Assembly: GCA_045589355.1 (NCBI GenBank)
Contig: JAZNOW010000063.1
Span: forward strand, 1-11,353
Direction of reading: 5' to 3'
Length of the DNA stretch: 11,353 nucleotides
DNA from: RUG563 sp045589355
Lineage (GTDB): Bacteria; Bacillota; Clostridia; Christensenellales; Aristaeellaceae
Below are positions 1 through 7,288 of this stretch, piece after piece. The position numbers were made by a program, and so were the translations under genes. Under the pieces are notes generated by a model. It had not been told where the DNA came from and made no database searches. It saw only the letters and a program-made list of their open reading frames with translations. Each line of letters starts with the position of its first letter. The first letter of the stretch is position 1.

Positions 1-194
1 ATGGCGGCGCCTACCACGTAGGCCCACTTGGCGTTCTCAAAGCAGATGGGCTGGGTCTCTTCTACAATCTTGTAGGGGTCGATGCCCTTGGCATCGCAGA
101 TTTCCTTACATTCGTCGATGGAGGAAATGCCGTACTCTTTCAGTCAAGCGAGAATCTTCGCCTCGCTTCTTTCGTAACCTTCAAATTTAGCCAT
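1..194 (-). CDS. GGGtGRT-family protein, N-terminal part, with in-frame TGA
   Basis: This is the first 64 codons of a gene that runs off the left edge. It starts at ATG 194-192, preceded by a strong GAGGAGGA ribosome binding site (202-209). The translation begins MAKFEGYERSEAKILA, then TGA (146-144, codon 17), then continues in frame as LKEYGISSIDECKEICDAKG and on through IDPYKIVEETQPICFENAKW. This matches my memory of the N terminus of the GGGtGRT family, a protein of unknown function in anaerobic Firmicutes, usually next to a NifU-like gene as here (17-bp gap). The reading frame on both sides of the TGA looks family-like, so the stop is either a point mutation, a sequencing error or a recoded codon. 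There is no in-frame ATG after the TGA within the window, so a simple downstream restart is not seen. Family call is fairly sure; whether the gene is functional is open. Confidence 0.72.
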
Positions 195-211
195 TATCTT
201 TTCCTCCTCAA

Positions 212-904
212 TTATTCCTTGCGGGGGTCGATATACTTAACCGCATCAGCGAAGCGGCCGTATGTACCCTTGGATTTTTCATAAGCTTCGTTGGGCTCCA
301 TACCCTTCTTGATGAAGTCGGTCATCTTGCCCAGAGAAACGAATTCGTAGCCGATGACCTGATCGTCTGCGTCAAGAGCCATTCTTGTGCAGTAGCCTTC
401 GGTCATCTCGAGGTAGCGGGTGCCCTTCGCCTTGGTGCCGTACATGGTGCCGACCATGGAGCGCAGGCCCTTGCCCAGATCTTCCAGACCGGCGCCGATG
501 CGCAGGCCGTCGTCAGAGAACGCGGACTGGGTGCGGCCGTAGACGATCTGCAGGAACAGCTCGCGCATGGCGGTGTTGATGGCGTCGCACACCAGGTCGG
601 TGTTCAGGGCTTCCAGGATGGTCTTGCCGGGGAGAATTTCGCTGGCCATAGCGGCAGAGTGGGTCATACCGGAGCAGCCGATGGTTTCAACCAGCGCTTC
701 CTGGATGACGCCCTGCTTCACATTCAGGGTCAGCTTGCAGGTGCCCTGCTGAGGGGCGCACCAGCCAATACCGTGGGTGAGGCCGGAAATGTCCTTGATT
801 TCCTTGGCCTGGATCCACTTGCCTTCTTCGGGGATGGGTGCGGGGCCGTGGTTGGGGCCCTTCATCACGCATACCATTTCTTCCACTTCACGGGAATATT
901 GCAT
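212..904 (-). CDS. NifU/IscU-like iron-sulfur cluster scaffold protein
   Basis: A 230-residue cytoplasmic protein related to the NifU N-terminal/IscU scaffold fold, which holds nascent Fe-S clusters on three cysteines. Residues 72-100 (VETIGCSGMTHSAAMASEIL, then PGKTILEAL) follow the IscU pattern GCGSA...A-E...GKT..EAL. C77 would be the central ligand, C49 or C56 the first and C106 the third; C12 and C172 are extra. It is longer than IscU (about 130 residues), and the C-terminal half (about 120-230) is not typical of IscU. The ATG at 904 is supported by AGGAGGA at 914-920. The gene lies just upstream of and co-directional with the GGGtGRT gene, so the two are probably one transcript and one functional unit. 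There is no NifS/IscS cysteine desulfurase in the window. Fe-S scaffolding is inferred from homology; a specialised role with GGGtGRT is possible. Confidence 0.85.
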   Translation of the reverse strand: MQYSREVEEMVCVMKGPNHGPAPIPEEGKWIQAKEIKDISGLTHGIGWCAPQQGTCKLTLNVKQGVIQEALVETIGCSGMTHSAAMASEILPGKTILEALNTDLVCDAINTAMRELFLQIVYGRTQSAFSDDGLRIGAGLEDLGKGLRSMVGTMYGTKAKGTRYLEMTEGYCTRMALDADDQVIGYEFVSLGKMTDFIKKGMEPNEAYEKSKGTYGRFADAVKYIDPRKE

Positions 905-951
905 GGATTCTGGTCCTCCTTACAAATGATGATTAACAGAATAACCAATTT

Positions 952-960
952 ATTATAACA
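952..960 (-). promoter_or_regulatory. Extended -10 promoter of the NifU-like/GGGtGRT operon
   Basis: On the minus strand the sequence reads TGTTATAAT, a perfect TGn-TATAAT extended -10 element about 48 bases upstream of the NifU-like ATG. No good -35 lies 16-18 bases further up; the best is TTCCTT at 981-976. This fits an extended -10 promoter that does not need a strong -35. Transcription would start near 945. Confidence 0.6.
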
Positions 961-1048
961 TATTCTTCCCTTGGAAAGGAAGGGGTTTTTTCTCTTTTTT
1001 TCTGCTTTTTCGGGACATTTTTTGCCCGCCGGGAAAAAGCTGTTCCGC

Positions 1049-1077
1049 TTGCATTCCGCAGCGAAAAAAGGTATGAT
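1049..1077 (+). promoter_or_regulatory. Sigma-70 type promoter of the DUF58-MoxR operon
   Basis: TTGCAT (1049-1054) and TATGAT (1072-1077) are separated by exactly 17 bases, a good match to the housekeeping consensus. Transcription would start near 1084, leaving a leader of about 30 bases that contains the GGGAGG ribosome binding site (1101-1106) of the first gene. This also argues that the DUF58 gene starts at 1115 and not at the in-frame ATG at 971, which lies upstream of the promoter. Confidence 0.6.
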
Positions 1078-1114
1078 ACAAATAAGGAAACAAGACGGAA
1101 GGGAGGAAAGGGGC

Positions 1115-2206
1115 ATGGTCATCTTTATTGCCATTTTGCTGTTTGTGCTTCTGATGGCGCTGGAACTTATCTGGGCCGGGCATTGCCTGAAAAACATGTA
1201 TTACCGTGCATCCCTGGATACCGCCCTTTCCGAGCCGGGGGCCACGGTGACCCAGACGGCCCATGTGTACAACCACAGCCGCCTGCCGGTGTTGTTTGCC
1301 GGGCTGATGGTGGATTATCCGGAGCTTGTGGATTTTGAAGAGAGCGACGGGTGGAAAAAGAAATACATCCGCCGCAGCGGCCTGCAGAAAAGCACGGCCT
1401 ATTCCCTGTACCTTTATCCCCGCACCCGAAGCCGGCTGCAGGTGCATTTTTCCTGCCGGGAACGTGGGGTGTACCATTTCGGCGGGCATTACCTGGAGGC
1501 GGGGGATCTGCTGGGGCTGCGGTCCCGCACCCGCAAGGGCATGTGCGAGCAGCGGCTGGTGGTCATGCCAAGGCGCTGCACGTCCCCGCTGGTAATGGAC
1601 AGCCTGGGCGGGCTGATCGGCGACGTATCGGTGCGCAGGTTTTTGTTTGAGGACCCCGTGCTTACCATCGGCCTGAGGGAATACACCGGCCGGGAGCCCA
1701 TGAAGAGCATTGCATGGCTGCACACTGCCAGAAGCGGCAAAATGCTGGTGAAGCAGTTTGACCATACCGCTGATTACCATGTGACGGTGGTGTTGAACAT
1801 TGACGGCGCCACAAGGGAACAGGCGGAAAGCTGCTATGAAATTGCAAGAGTGGCGCTGGAAATGCTGGAAAAGAAAAAGATCGCCTATGAGTTCATCACC
1901 AATGCCGATCTGTTCACCCCGGCAGGGCTGCTTTCCTGGATGGCGGAGGGCCTGGGCAAGCGGCACTTTGAAAGCATCATGTGGGGGCTGGGCACCTCCC
2001 GGTGCGTGTGCATGGAAAGCTTTTCCGCCCTGGTGGAAAAATGCAAAAAACGGCGGCGCATGGCGCTGAGCTATGTGCTGATCACGCCGCCTTTGAGTGA
2101 AAAGAACCAGGCGCCCTACCAGGCCCTGTGCCGCATCAGCGAAACGCCGGTGTGCCTGCTGGAGAGCACCATGAACAAGGGGGTGGATGCACAATGCGCC
2201 TCCTGA
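1115..2206 (+). CDS. DUF58 domain-containing protein
   Basis: A 363-residue protein of the DUF58 family, usually found next to MoxR ATPases as here; its biochemical role is not established, though several members are fused to or resemble von Willebrand A-type modules. Residues 1-20 (MVIFIAILLFVLLMALELIW) are one hydrophobic segment that should anchor it in the membrane; DUF58 proteins more often have two such helices. Residues 115-135 (RERGVYHFGGHYLEAGDLLG) match the family pattern RG.Y.....(S/A)GD.LGL, and 188-201 (REYTGREPMKSIAW) is the DUF58 signature R-Y--GD--R-I-W, here with E in place of the usual D and M-K in place of an R. GGGAGG lies 8 bases before the ATG at 1115. A longer in-frame ORF from 971 is rejected because it has no ribosome site and an unfamily-like N terminus. 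The gene overlaps the next by 13 bases. Confidence 0.85.
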   Translation: MVIFIAILLFVLLMALELIWAGHCLKNMYYRASLDTALSEPGATVTQTAHVYNHSRLPVLFAGLMVDYPELVDFEESDGWKKKYIRRSGLQKSTAYSLYLYPRTRSRLQVHFSCRERGVYHFGGHYLEAGDLLGLRSRTRKGMCEQRLVVMPRRCTSPLVMDSLGGLIGDVSVRRFLFEDPVLTIGLREYTGREPMKSIAWLHTARSGKMLVKQFDHTADYHVTVVLNIDGATREQAESCYEIARVALEMLEKKKIAYEFITNADLFTPAGLLSWMAEGLGKRHFESIMWGLGTSRCVCMESFSALVEKCKKRRRMALSYVLITPPLSEKNQAPYQALCRISETPVCLLESTMNKGVDAQCAS

Positions 2207-3390
2207 TGGCCTTGCGGATGGCGGGGGATGTGAGCGTTCTTTCCGCCCTGATGCTGCTGATCGCCCCCTTCCGGGCATACGGGCTGTTTTTTGCCCTGTG
2301 TGCCGGGCTTGCCTTCCTTGGCACCTTGGGGGCGTATCTGCTGAAAAAAGCCGGGCCGGTTCGGTTTTTGCCGTTGCTGGCGCCCCTGCTTTCCCTGCTG
2401 CTTTTTTCCGGCACGGCACAGATTGTGTTTGCCTGCGTGTTTACCGGGTATTTGCTGGTGATGGCCGGCGGGCAGGGGGAAATGAGCTACTGGAAGTACA
2501 AGCCCATGTTCTGCGTGGGAGCATTTCTTTCGGTGCTGGCGGGCATTCTCTCCTTTATTCTGGAAGCAGAGGCCGCTGCGGTGTGCCTTTTCGGTGCGTT
2601 CCAGCTGTTGGCCGGCGGGTTTGCGCTGCGGCAATTGCGCTTTGGCGTATCGGACGGCCGGGGCAAATGGCTGGACGTGCTGTGCATGGGTGCGGTGCTT
2701 TTGATCCTTGCGGTGATCGGCTTTTCCGTGTACGGCATTTTGCAGAATGATTTTTCCTTCCTGCAGACGCTGCTTGTGCCCTTTGCGTGGCTTTTGCAGC
2801 AGCTGATTGCGCTTCTTTCCGGGCTTTTTGGCCTGGTGAAAACGGAGCCGCAGCAGGAAGCGGAAGGGAAGATCCTGGAAGCAAAGGAATACCAGCCCCG
2901 TACCACCATGCCCCCGGAACAGACCCATGTGGACGCCGTGCCGCCGGACCCTGTGCGGTGGGAGATCGTCATTTTCATCCTGGGCATTCTTGTGGCCCTG
3001 TATTTATTGTACCGGCTGCTCAAATGGCTGAAGGGCAGCATGCAGGGCAGGGACGAAACGGCTGCCGCCCTGCCGTTGGAAACGGAGGCGCTGGAGGTGG
3101 AAAGCAAAAAGCGCGTCCGGGAAGAAAACGACAGCGTGAAAAAAATGCGGAAGGTGTACCGGGATTACCTGAAGTTTTTGCAGGGCAGAGGGCTGTTTTT
3201 TGCCCGCAGCAAAACCAGCCTGGACGTGAAACAGGCGGCGGAAAACTCTTCCCAGGCGCTGCACGCGGCGGGGATCCGCCAAAGCTACATCCGGGTGCGC
3301 TACGGCGGCCATCAGCCGGATAACACAGAAGTGAAGGAAGCAAAAAGGCTGCTTCGGGAAATAAAAAACCAGAAGAAGGAACAGCAATAG
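2194..3390 (+). CDS. Polytopic membrane protein with DUF4129-like C-terminal domain
   Basis: A 398-residue protein with about eight hydrophobic segments in residues 12-214 (clusters near 14-50, 58-91, 105-143, 161-184 and 190-214), a hydrophilic Pro/Glu-rich stretch (216-255), one more membrane helix (256-277) and a charged C-terminal domain (305-398). The tail (RKVYRDYLKFLQGRGLFFAR, later SYIRVRYGG) resembles DUF4129, the C-terminal part of the transglutaminase-like membrane proteins that accompany MoxR and DUF58. In those proteins a transglutaminase core sits in the extracytoplasmic loop; here the 40-residue loop is far too short and has no Cys-His-Asp triad, so the core is absent. The ATG at 2194 overlaps the DUF58 stop by 13 bases and has AAGGGGG ten bases upstream, suggesting translational coupling. 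Membrane topology is clear; the DUF4129 call is moderate. Confidence 0.75.
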   Translation: MRLLMALRMAGDVSVLSALMLLIAPFRAYGLFFALCAGLAFLGTLGAYLLKKAGPVRFLPLLAPLLSLLLFSGTAQIVFACVFTGYLLVMAGGQGEMSYWKYKPMFCVGAFLSVLAGILSFILEAEAAAVCLFGAFQLLAGGFALRQLRFGVSDGRGKWLDVLCMGAVLLILAVIGFSVYGILQNDFSFLQTLLVPFAWLLQQLIALLSGLFGLVKTEPQQEAEGKILEAKEYQPRTTMPPEQTHVDAVPPDPVRWEIVIFILGILVALYLLYRLLKWLKGSMQGRDETAAALPLETEALEVESKKRVREENDSVKKMRKVYRDYLKFLQGRGLFFARSKTSLDVKQAAENSSQALHAAGIRQSYIRVRYGGHQPDNTEVKEAKRLLREIKNQKKEQQ

Positions 3391-3403
3391 GGAGGAAGCA
3401 GAT

Positions 3404-4336
3404 ATGGATATGTCCCTTGTGAAAAACTATACGGAAAAGCTGGTGGCCCACTGCGGCAGGATCATCCTGGGCAAGGAAGAAACCATCCGGCAGGTGATCG
3501 TCACCTTTCTGGCCGGGGGCCATGTGCTGCTGGAGGATTTGCCCGGTACCGGCAAAACCATGCTGCTGCGTGCCTTTGCCGCCGGCATCGGCGGCCAGTT
3601 CCGCCGCATCCAGTTTACGCCGGATCTGATGCCCTCCGACCTGACCGGCATCAATTTCTACAATCAAAAAGAAGGGGTGTTCCAGTTCCGCAAAGGGCCC
3701 TTGTTTGCCAATGTGGTGCTGGCCGACGAAATCAACCGCGCCACCCCCCGCACCCAGTCCGCCTTGCTGGAAAGCATGGAAGAAAAGCAGATCACCGTGG
3801 ACGGGCAAACCTGGCCCCTGGAAAAGCCTTTCATGGTGATGGCCACCCAGAACCCCATTGAATCCTACGGCACGTTCCCCTTGCCCGAAGCCCAGATCGA
3901 CCGCTTTTTCATGCGGCTTTCCATGGGCTACATGGAACGGCGGCAGGAGATGGAGGTGCTGCGCCGGCCGGCTGCGGCCCAGCTGCTGGAGGAGCTTTCC
4001 ACCCAGGTGTCTGCCGGGGAAACGGCTGCTGTGCAGGCCCTTTGCCGTCAGGTGCAGGTGGCGGAGGATGTGCTTGCCTACATCATGGACCTGGTGGAAT
4101 ATACAAGGAACGATGCGTCCCTGCCTGCCGGGGTATCCACCCGCGGCGCCCTGTGCCTGTATCAGGCGGCCCAGATCACCGCGGCTATGGAGGGAAGGGA
4201 TTATGTGCTGCCCGAGGATGTGAAAAAAGAAGCGCTGGCCGTACTGGGCCACCGCCTGTTTACCGAAATGGAAGCCGCTGAAAAATATGTGGCAAAAATG
4301 CTGGAAAAGGTGCCGGTACCGCTGGAAAAAGTGTAA
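3404..4336 (+). CDS. MoxR-family AAA+ ATPase
   Basis: A 310-residue MoxR AAA+ ATPase, full length for the family. Walker A is residues 44-52 (EDLPGTGKT), Walker B 104-109 (VVLADE) followed by INRATPRTQSALLESMEE (110-127), sensor 1 centres on N150 in ATQNPIES, and sensor 2 is R246 in VSTRGA. The P-EAQ-DRF motif (161-168) is also present. Family members form ring-shaped chaperone-like ATPases that act with DUF58/VWA partners in maturing or activating protein complexes; the client here is unknown. The ATG at 3404 has GGAGGA at 3391-3396 and lies 13 bases after the preceding stop, so this is the third gene of the operon. MoxR is more often the first gene of such clusters. The operon ends at the hairpin just downstream. 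Confidence 0.95.
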   Translation: MDMSLVKNYTEKLVAHCGRIILGKEETIRQVIVTFLAGGHVLLEDLPGTGKTMLLRAFAAGIGGQFRRIQFTPDLMPSDLTGINFYNQKEGVFQFRKGPLFANVVLADEINRATPRTQSALLESMEEKQITVDGQTWPLEKPFMVMATQNPIESYGTFPLPEAQIDRFFMRLSMGYMERRQEMEVLRRPAAAQLLEELSTQVSAGETAAVQALCRQVQVAEDVLAYIMDLVEYTRNDASLPAGVSTRGALCLYQAAQITAAMEGRDYVLPEDVKKEALAVLGHRLFTEMEAAEKYVAKMLEKVPVPLEKV

Positions 4337-4347
4337 ACCCAGGCAGC

Positions 4348-4380
4348 AAAAAGCGATGAAGAAATCTTCATCGCTTTTTT
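4348..4380. terminator. Bidirectional intrinsic terminator between convergent genes
   Basis: A perfect stem pairs AAAAAGCGATGAAG (4348-4361) with CTTCATCGCTTTTT (4366-4379) around the loop AAAT. A T-run follows on the plus strand, and the A-run on the left becomes a T-run on the minus strand. It sits between the MoxR stop (4336) and the AraC stop (4389), so it can end both transcripts. Confidence 0.9.
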
Positions 4381-4388
4381 GTTTGGCA

Positions 4389-5600
4389 TCAGCCTTTTTT
4401 GTGGTCCGTGCGGTATTGCAGGGGCGTGGTGCCCTTGATGCGCTTGAAAAGACGGGAAAAATAGTTCACATCCGGGATGCCGCAGTACTGGGCCACCGTT
4501 TGCACCTGCATGTTGGTTTTGCGAAGCAATGACGCACCCAGTGCAATGCGTTTTTCGGTGATGTAGGCGGTGAGGGTGTGGCCGGTTTCCTTTTTGAAGA
4601 GGGCGGAAAGGTAACCGGGGCTGATGTTCAGCTGCTCCGCCAGGGTGTGGAGGGTAAGCTCCTTGCCCAGGTTGGCCATGATGTAGGCCATGCACCGGCG
4701 GATGGGCGGGGAAAAGCCCATGGTGGAGTGATTGCGCACCAGCTTTGCATAGCCCACGATCATTTCCAGCATCAGTTTTCCCCCTTCTTCAAAGGAACCG
4801 ATGCGCTCGATACGGGCGGCACATTCGGTGGAATACTGGTTGATCTGCAAAGGGTGCACGCCGCCTTCCTCCGCCGCTTTGCGGAAGAGGGTGGAGGAAA
4901 TGATGGCGTAGTTTTTGATATTGCGCACGGGGTCCGTCACGCGCTGGTCATAGGCCAGGGAAGGGAACTGCTGCAGAAGGGACAACTGATGCACATGCCC
5001 GCCCCGCACCATGTTCAGCAATTCGTTTTCGTAAGCATAGCGCTTTTCCATCAGCCACACTTCGTCCTGGTCGGCCTCCTGTGCACCGGTATCGGAAAGA
5101 TCGGGCAGGGGGGAATCGATGACGCTGTTCATCTCTTCGATATGAAAGGCTTTCTTTTCCGGCCAGACGGTTTCGCCGAAGGAGAGCAGGGCGTTCTGGA
5201 CAAAGCTGTCGTCCTGCAGCAGGGGGATGCCGGCAAAGCAATCCCGCATGCGGGGGTACAGCCGGGGCGGCACGTGATGCCGCTCCATGTCCTCCTGCAG
5301 GGCATGGGCGGTGATCTCCCGGGCGGTGTAGGGGCCTACGGACAGCAGGCACCTTTCTTCCCCCGGCAGCAGCAGAAACAGGTACCGGCACTGGAACATG
5401 TCATACAGCCGGTACAATACATGGCTTTTTGCCTGGGCATACAGGGCGCCAAGGGCCGGTTCTGCGTCTTTTAGGCCCAGGCTGCGCCGCAGGCCCATAT
5501 CCATCCGGGGCAGAGGATTTTCCTCTTCTTTCCAAAGATGTACCTGCAGCATGTAGCGGCCCAGGTATTTTTGCAAAAATTCAAACGAACATTCGTCCAA
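4389..5600 (-). CDS. AraC-family transcriptional regulator
   Basis: The last 107 residues are an AraC/XylS DNA-binding domain with two helix-turn-helix units: LTLHTLAEQLNISPGYLSAL, and VQTVAQYCGIPDVNYFSRLF followed by KRIKGTTPLQYR. The roughly 295 residues before it have no recognisable cupin and no receiver aspartate motif; they may be a ligand-sensing domain. I choose a TTG start at 5600-5598 because CGGAGGC lies at the right distance (GGAGG at 5614-5610, 9-base gap), giving 403 residues. The frame stays open upstream to an ATG at 5753, but that has no ribosome site, lies upstream of the likely regulator promoter and overlaps the symporter promoter. The gene is divergent from the symporter/GH2 operon, so it very probably controls it in response to the sugar. 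Family assignment is firm; the start codon is moderately sure. Confidence 0.88.
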   Translation of the reverse strand: MDECSFEFLQKYLGRYMLQVHLWKEEENPLPRMDMGLRRSLGLKDAEPALGALYAQAKSHVLYRLYDMFQCRYLFLLLPGEERCLLSVGPYTAREITAHALQEDMERHHVPPRLYPRMRDCFAGIPLLQDDSFVQNALLSFGETVWPEKKAFHIEEMNSVIDSPLPDLSDTGAQEADQDEVWLMEKRYAYENELLNMVRGGHVHQLSLLQQFPSLAYDQRVTDPVRNIKNYAIISSTLFRKAAEEGGVHPLQINQYSTECAARIERIGSFEEGGKLMLEMIVGYAKLVRNHSTMGFSPPIRRCMAYIMANLGKELTLHTLAEQLNISPGYLSALFKKETGHTLTAYITEKRIALGASLLRKTNMQVQTVAQYCGIPDVNYFSRLFKRIKGTTPLQYRTDHKKG

Positions 5601-5660
5601 TCGGGTTCGCCTCCGTTCAAACAGGAAGGGCTTGTATACAAGAAAAACGTCTTTTCCTAT

Positions 5661-5689
5661 ATTTTGCAGCAGAAAGTGCAAAAAATCAA
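5661..5689 (-). promoter_or_regulatory. Probable promoter of the AraC-family regulator
   Basis: On the minus strand TTGATT (5689-5684) and CAAAAT (5666-5661) are 17 bases apart, each matching four of six consensus positions. Transcription would start near 5654, giving a leader of about 54 bases before the TTG start at 5600. The match is moderate. A 7-bp inverted repeat fills its spacer and -10, which would allow autoregulation. Confidence 0.4.
5662..5683. promoter_or_regulatory. Inverted repeat, candidate operator
   Basis: TTTTGCA (5662-5668) and TGCAAAA (5677-5683) form a perfect 7-bp inverted repeat with an 8-base spacer. Its centre is about 59 bases upstream of the predicted symporter transcription start and covers the -10 and spacer of the predicted regulator promoter. 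That is a suitable place for one protein to activate the operon and repress its own gene. AraC proteins often bind direct repeats, so the binder could be different; the site is a prediction. Confidence 0.35.
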
Positions 5690-5716
5690 GGGGATATATG
5701 AAAAAAATGCTGGTTT

Positions 5717-5725
5717 TGCTATAAT
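5717..5725 (+). promoter_or_regulatory. Extended -10 promoter of the symporter-GH2 operon
   Basis: TGCTATAAT is a perfect extended -10 element (TGn-TATAAT). The region 17 bases upstream (TATGAA, 5697-5702) is a poor -35, which suits a promoter needing an activator. Transcription would start near 5732, leaving a leader of about 100 bases before the symporter ATG at 5833. Confidence 0.65.
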
Positions 5726-5832
5726 TTATCCTAACAGAGGGAAGGATAAACATGATAAAATGAAATCAACGAAAATTCCCTGCATTTCACGGATGGAAAA
5801 AGGGAAATATACAAGTGAAAGAGGTATGCGAA

Positions 5833-7257
5833 ATGGCAAAGAAACCCGTTTTGTTGGACGAAAACGGCAAGCGCAAATTTGGCATGCGGGATTGCCTGGC
5901 TTATGCCGCCGGCGATCTTGGCTGCAACATGAGCTTTGCCCTGAAGAGCACCATGGCCATCTTCTGGACCCAGTTCATGCAGCTGGATCTGTGGTATTCC
6001 CTGCTGCTGATCGTGGTGCAGGTGTGGGACGCCATCAACGACCCCCTCATCGGCTCCATGGTGGACGCCGACAAGCGCAAGTATAAGCGCAACAAGTTCC
6101 TGCAGTACATCTGGGTGGGCTCCATCGGCCTGATCATCGGCGGCGCCTGCTGCTTCCTGCCCTTCCCCAATGCGCCTGTGTGGGCCAAGATGATCATCTT
6201 CATCGCCGGCTATGTGGTGTGGGATGCGTTCTACACCGTGGCCAACGTGCCCTACGGCTCCCTCCTTTCCCTGATTTCCAGCAAGCCGGCTGACCGCGCT
6301 TCCCTTTCTGCCTGGCGCAGTGTGGGCTCCATCGCCGGCAACATGCTGCCCATGGTGATCCTGCCCTTCATCATCTATGACAGCAACAATAACCTGATCG
6401 GTGAACGCGTGTTCATTGCCGCCCTGATCATGGGTGTGCTGGGCTTCATCTGCTTCCAGTTCATGATCCGCAACACGGAAATCCGTGAAGAAGTGGAAGT
6501 GAAGCTGGACGACCAGCCCAAGTTCAATGTGATCAAGGCCATGGGCAACTTCATCAAGAACCGTCCTGCCGTGGGCGCCACCGTGGCGGCCATGGGTATG
6601 TTCATCGGCATGCAGGGCGCTGCCACCGCCGTGACGGTGCTGTTCCAGTCCTACTTCAAGAACGTGCAGGCTTCCGGTATCGTGCAGATGTTTGCCATGA
6701 TCCCCGTGTTCGTGTTCACCCCCCTGGCCCGTAAGATGGTGGTGAAGTACGGCAAGAAGGAACTGGCTACCGTGGGCGCTGTCTGCAGCCTGATCGCCAG
6801 TGTGCTGATGCTGGTGCTGCCCATGTCTGCGGACAATAAGGGCATGGTGATCTATGTGGTTTGCCAGCTGATCAACAGCCTGGGCATGGGCATTTATTCC
6901 ACTGTGTCCTGGGCCATGATGGGCGACGCCATCGACTACAACGAATGGAAGACCGGCAACCGTGAAGAAGGCACCGTGTATGCGCTGCATTCCTTCTTCC
7001 GCAAGCTGGCGCAGGGCATTGGCCCGGCCATCGTGCTGGCCATCATGGTAGCCCTGGGCTATGTGGGCGCCAATGAAGGCAACCAGACCATCGAAGTGGC
7101 CACCAACATGCGTTACCTGGTGCCCGCCACTTACATCTTCTCCGCCGTGATGCAGTTCATCGGCCTGAGTCTGATCTACAACCTGGATAAGAAGAACCTG
7201 GCTAAGATGAACGAAGAACTGAAGGCCCGCCATACCGAAGAGGAAGCGCAGGGCTGA
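5833..7257 (+). CDS. GPH-family (glycoside-pentoside-hexuronide):cation symporter
   Basis: A 474-residue inner-membrane sugar transporter of the MFS superfamily with about 12 membrane helices. Hallmarks of the GPH family (melibiose, lactose, glucuronide carriers) are seen: VWDAINDPLIGSMVD (64-78) followed by a basic loop, NVPYGSL (138-144) with DRASLSAWRS (154-163), and GDAIDYNEWKTGNREEG (364-380) followed by SFFRKLAQGIG. These proteins couple uptake of glycosides to H+ or Na+ entry. The ATG at 5833 has GAGG at 5821-5824; a GTG at 5815 in the same frame is less well placed. The GH2 gene follows after 31 bases, so both are one operon, with the enzyme acting on the imported sugar. Codons are strongly biased to C-ending forms (ATC, GGC, GCC, AAC), suggesting high expression. 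The exact substrate cannot be read from the sequence. Confidence 0.92.
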   Translation: MAKKPVLLDENGKRKFGMRDCLAYAAGDLGCNMSFALKSTMAIFWTQFMQLDLWYSLLLIVVQVWDAINDPLIGSMVDADKRKYKRNKFLQYIWVGSIGLIIGGACCFLPFPNAPVWAKMIIFIAGYVVWDAFYTVANVPYGSLLSLISSKPADRASLSAWRSVGSIAGNMLPMVILPFIIYDSNNNLIGERVFIAALIMGVLGFICFQFMIRNTEIREEVEVKLDDQPKFNVIKAMGNFIKNRPAVGATVAAMGMFIGMQGAATAVTVLFQSYFKNVQASGIVQMFAMIPVFVFTPLARKMVVKYGKKELATVGAVCSLIASVLMLVLPMSADNKGMVIYVVCQLINSLGMGIYSTVSWAMMGDAIDYNEWKTGNREEGTVYALHSFFRKLAQGIGPAIVLAIMVALGYVGANEGNQTIEVATNMRYLVPATYIFSAVMQFIGLSLIYNLDKKNLAKMNEELKARHTEEEAQG

Positions 7258-7288
7258 GGATAATTGCATATTATAGGAGGACAAAGCA

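Noticed and set aside
90..131. SECIS-like hairpin after the TGA in the GGGtGRT frame
   Set aside because: The pairing is split by a 7-base bulge with a 17-base loop and shows no clear conserved SECIS loop; not enough to call selenocysteine.
965..1000. Possible plus-strand terminator (CCCTT/AAGGG followed by T-runs)
   Set aside because: The stem is only five pairs and no plus-strand gene ends upstream; the region is between two divergent genes.
971..1114. 48-codon upstream extension of the DUF58 reading frame from ATG 971
   Set aside because: There is no ribosome site at 971, the predicted promoter lies inside the extension, and the ATG at 1115 has GGGAGG and starts directly with a membrane anchor typical of the family.
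953..2419. 488-codon open frame on the minus strand
   Set aside because: It is antisense to the DUF58 gene, has low-complexity His/Gln/Pro-rich composition typical of shadow frames in GC-rich DNA, and no ribosome site or known family.
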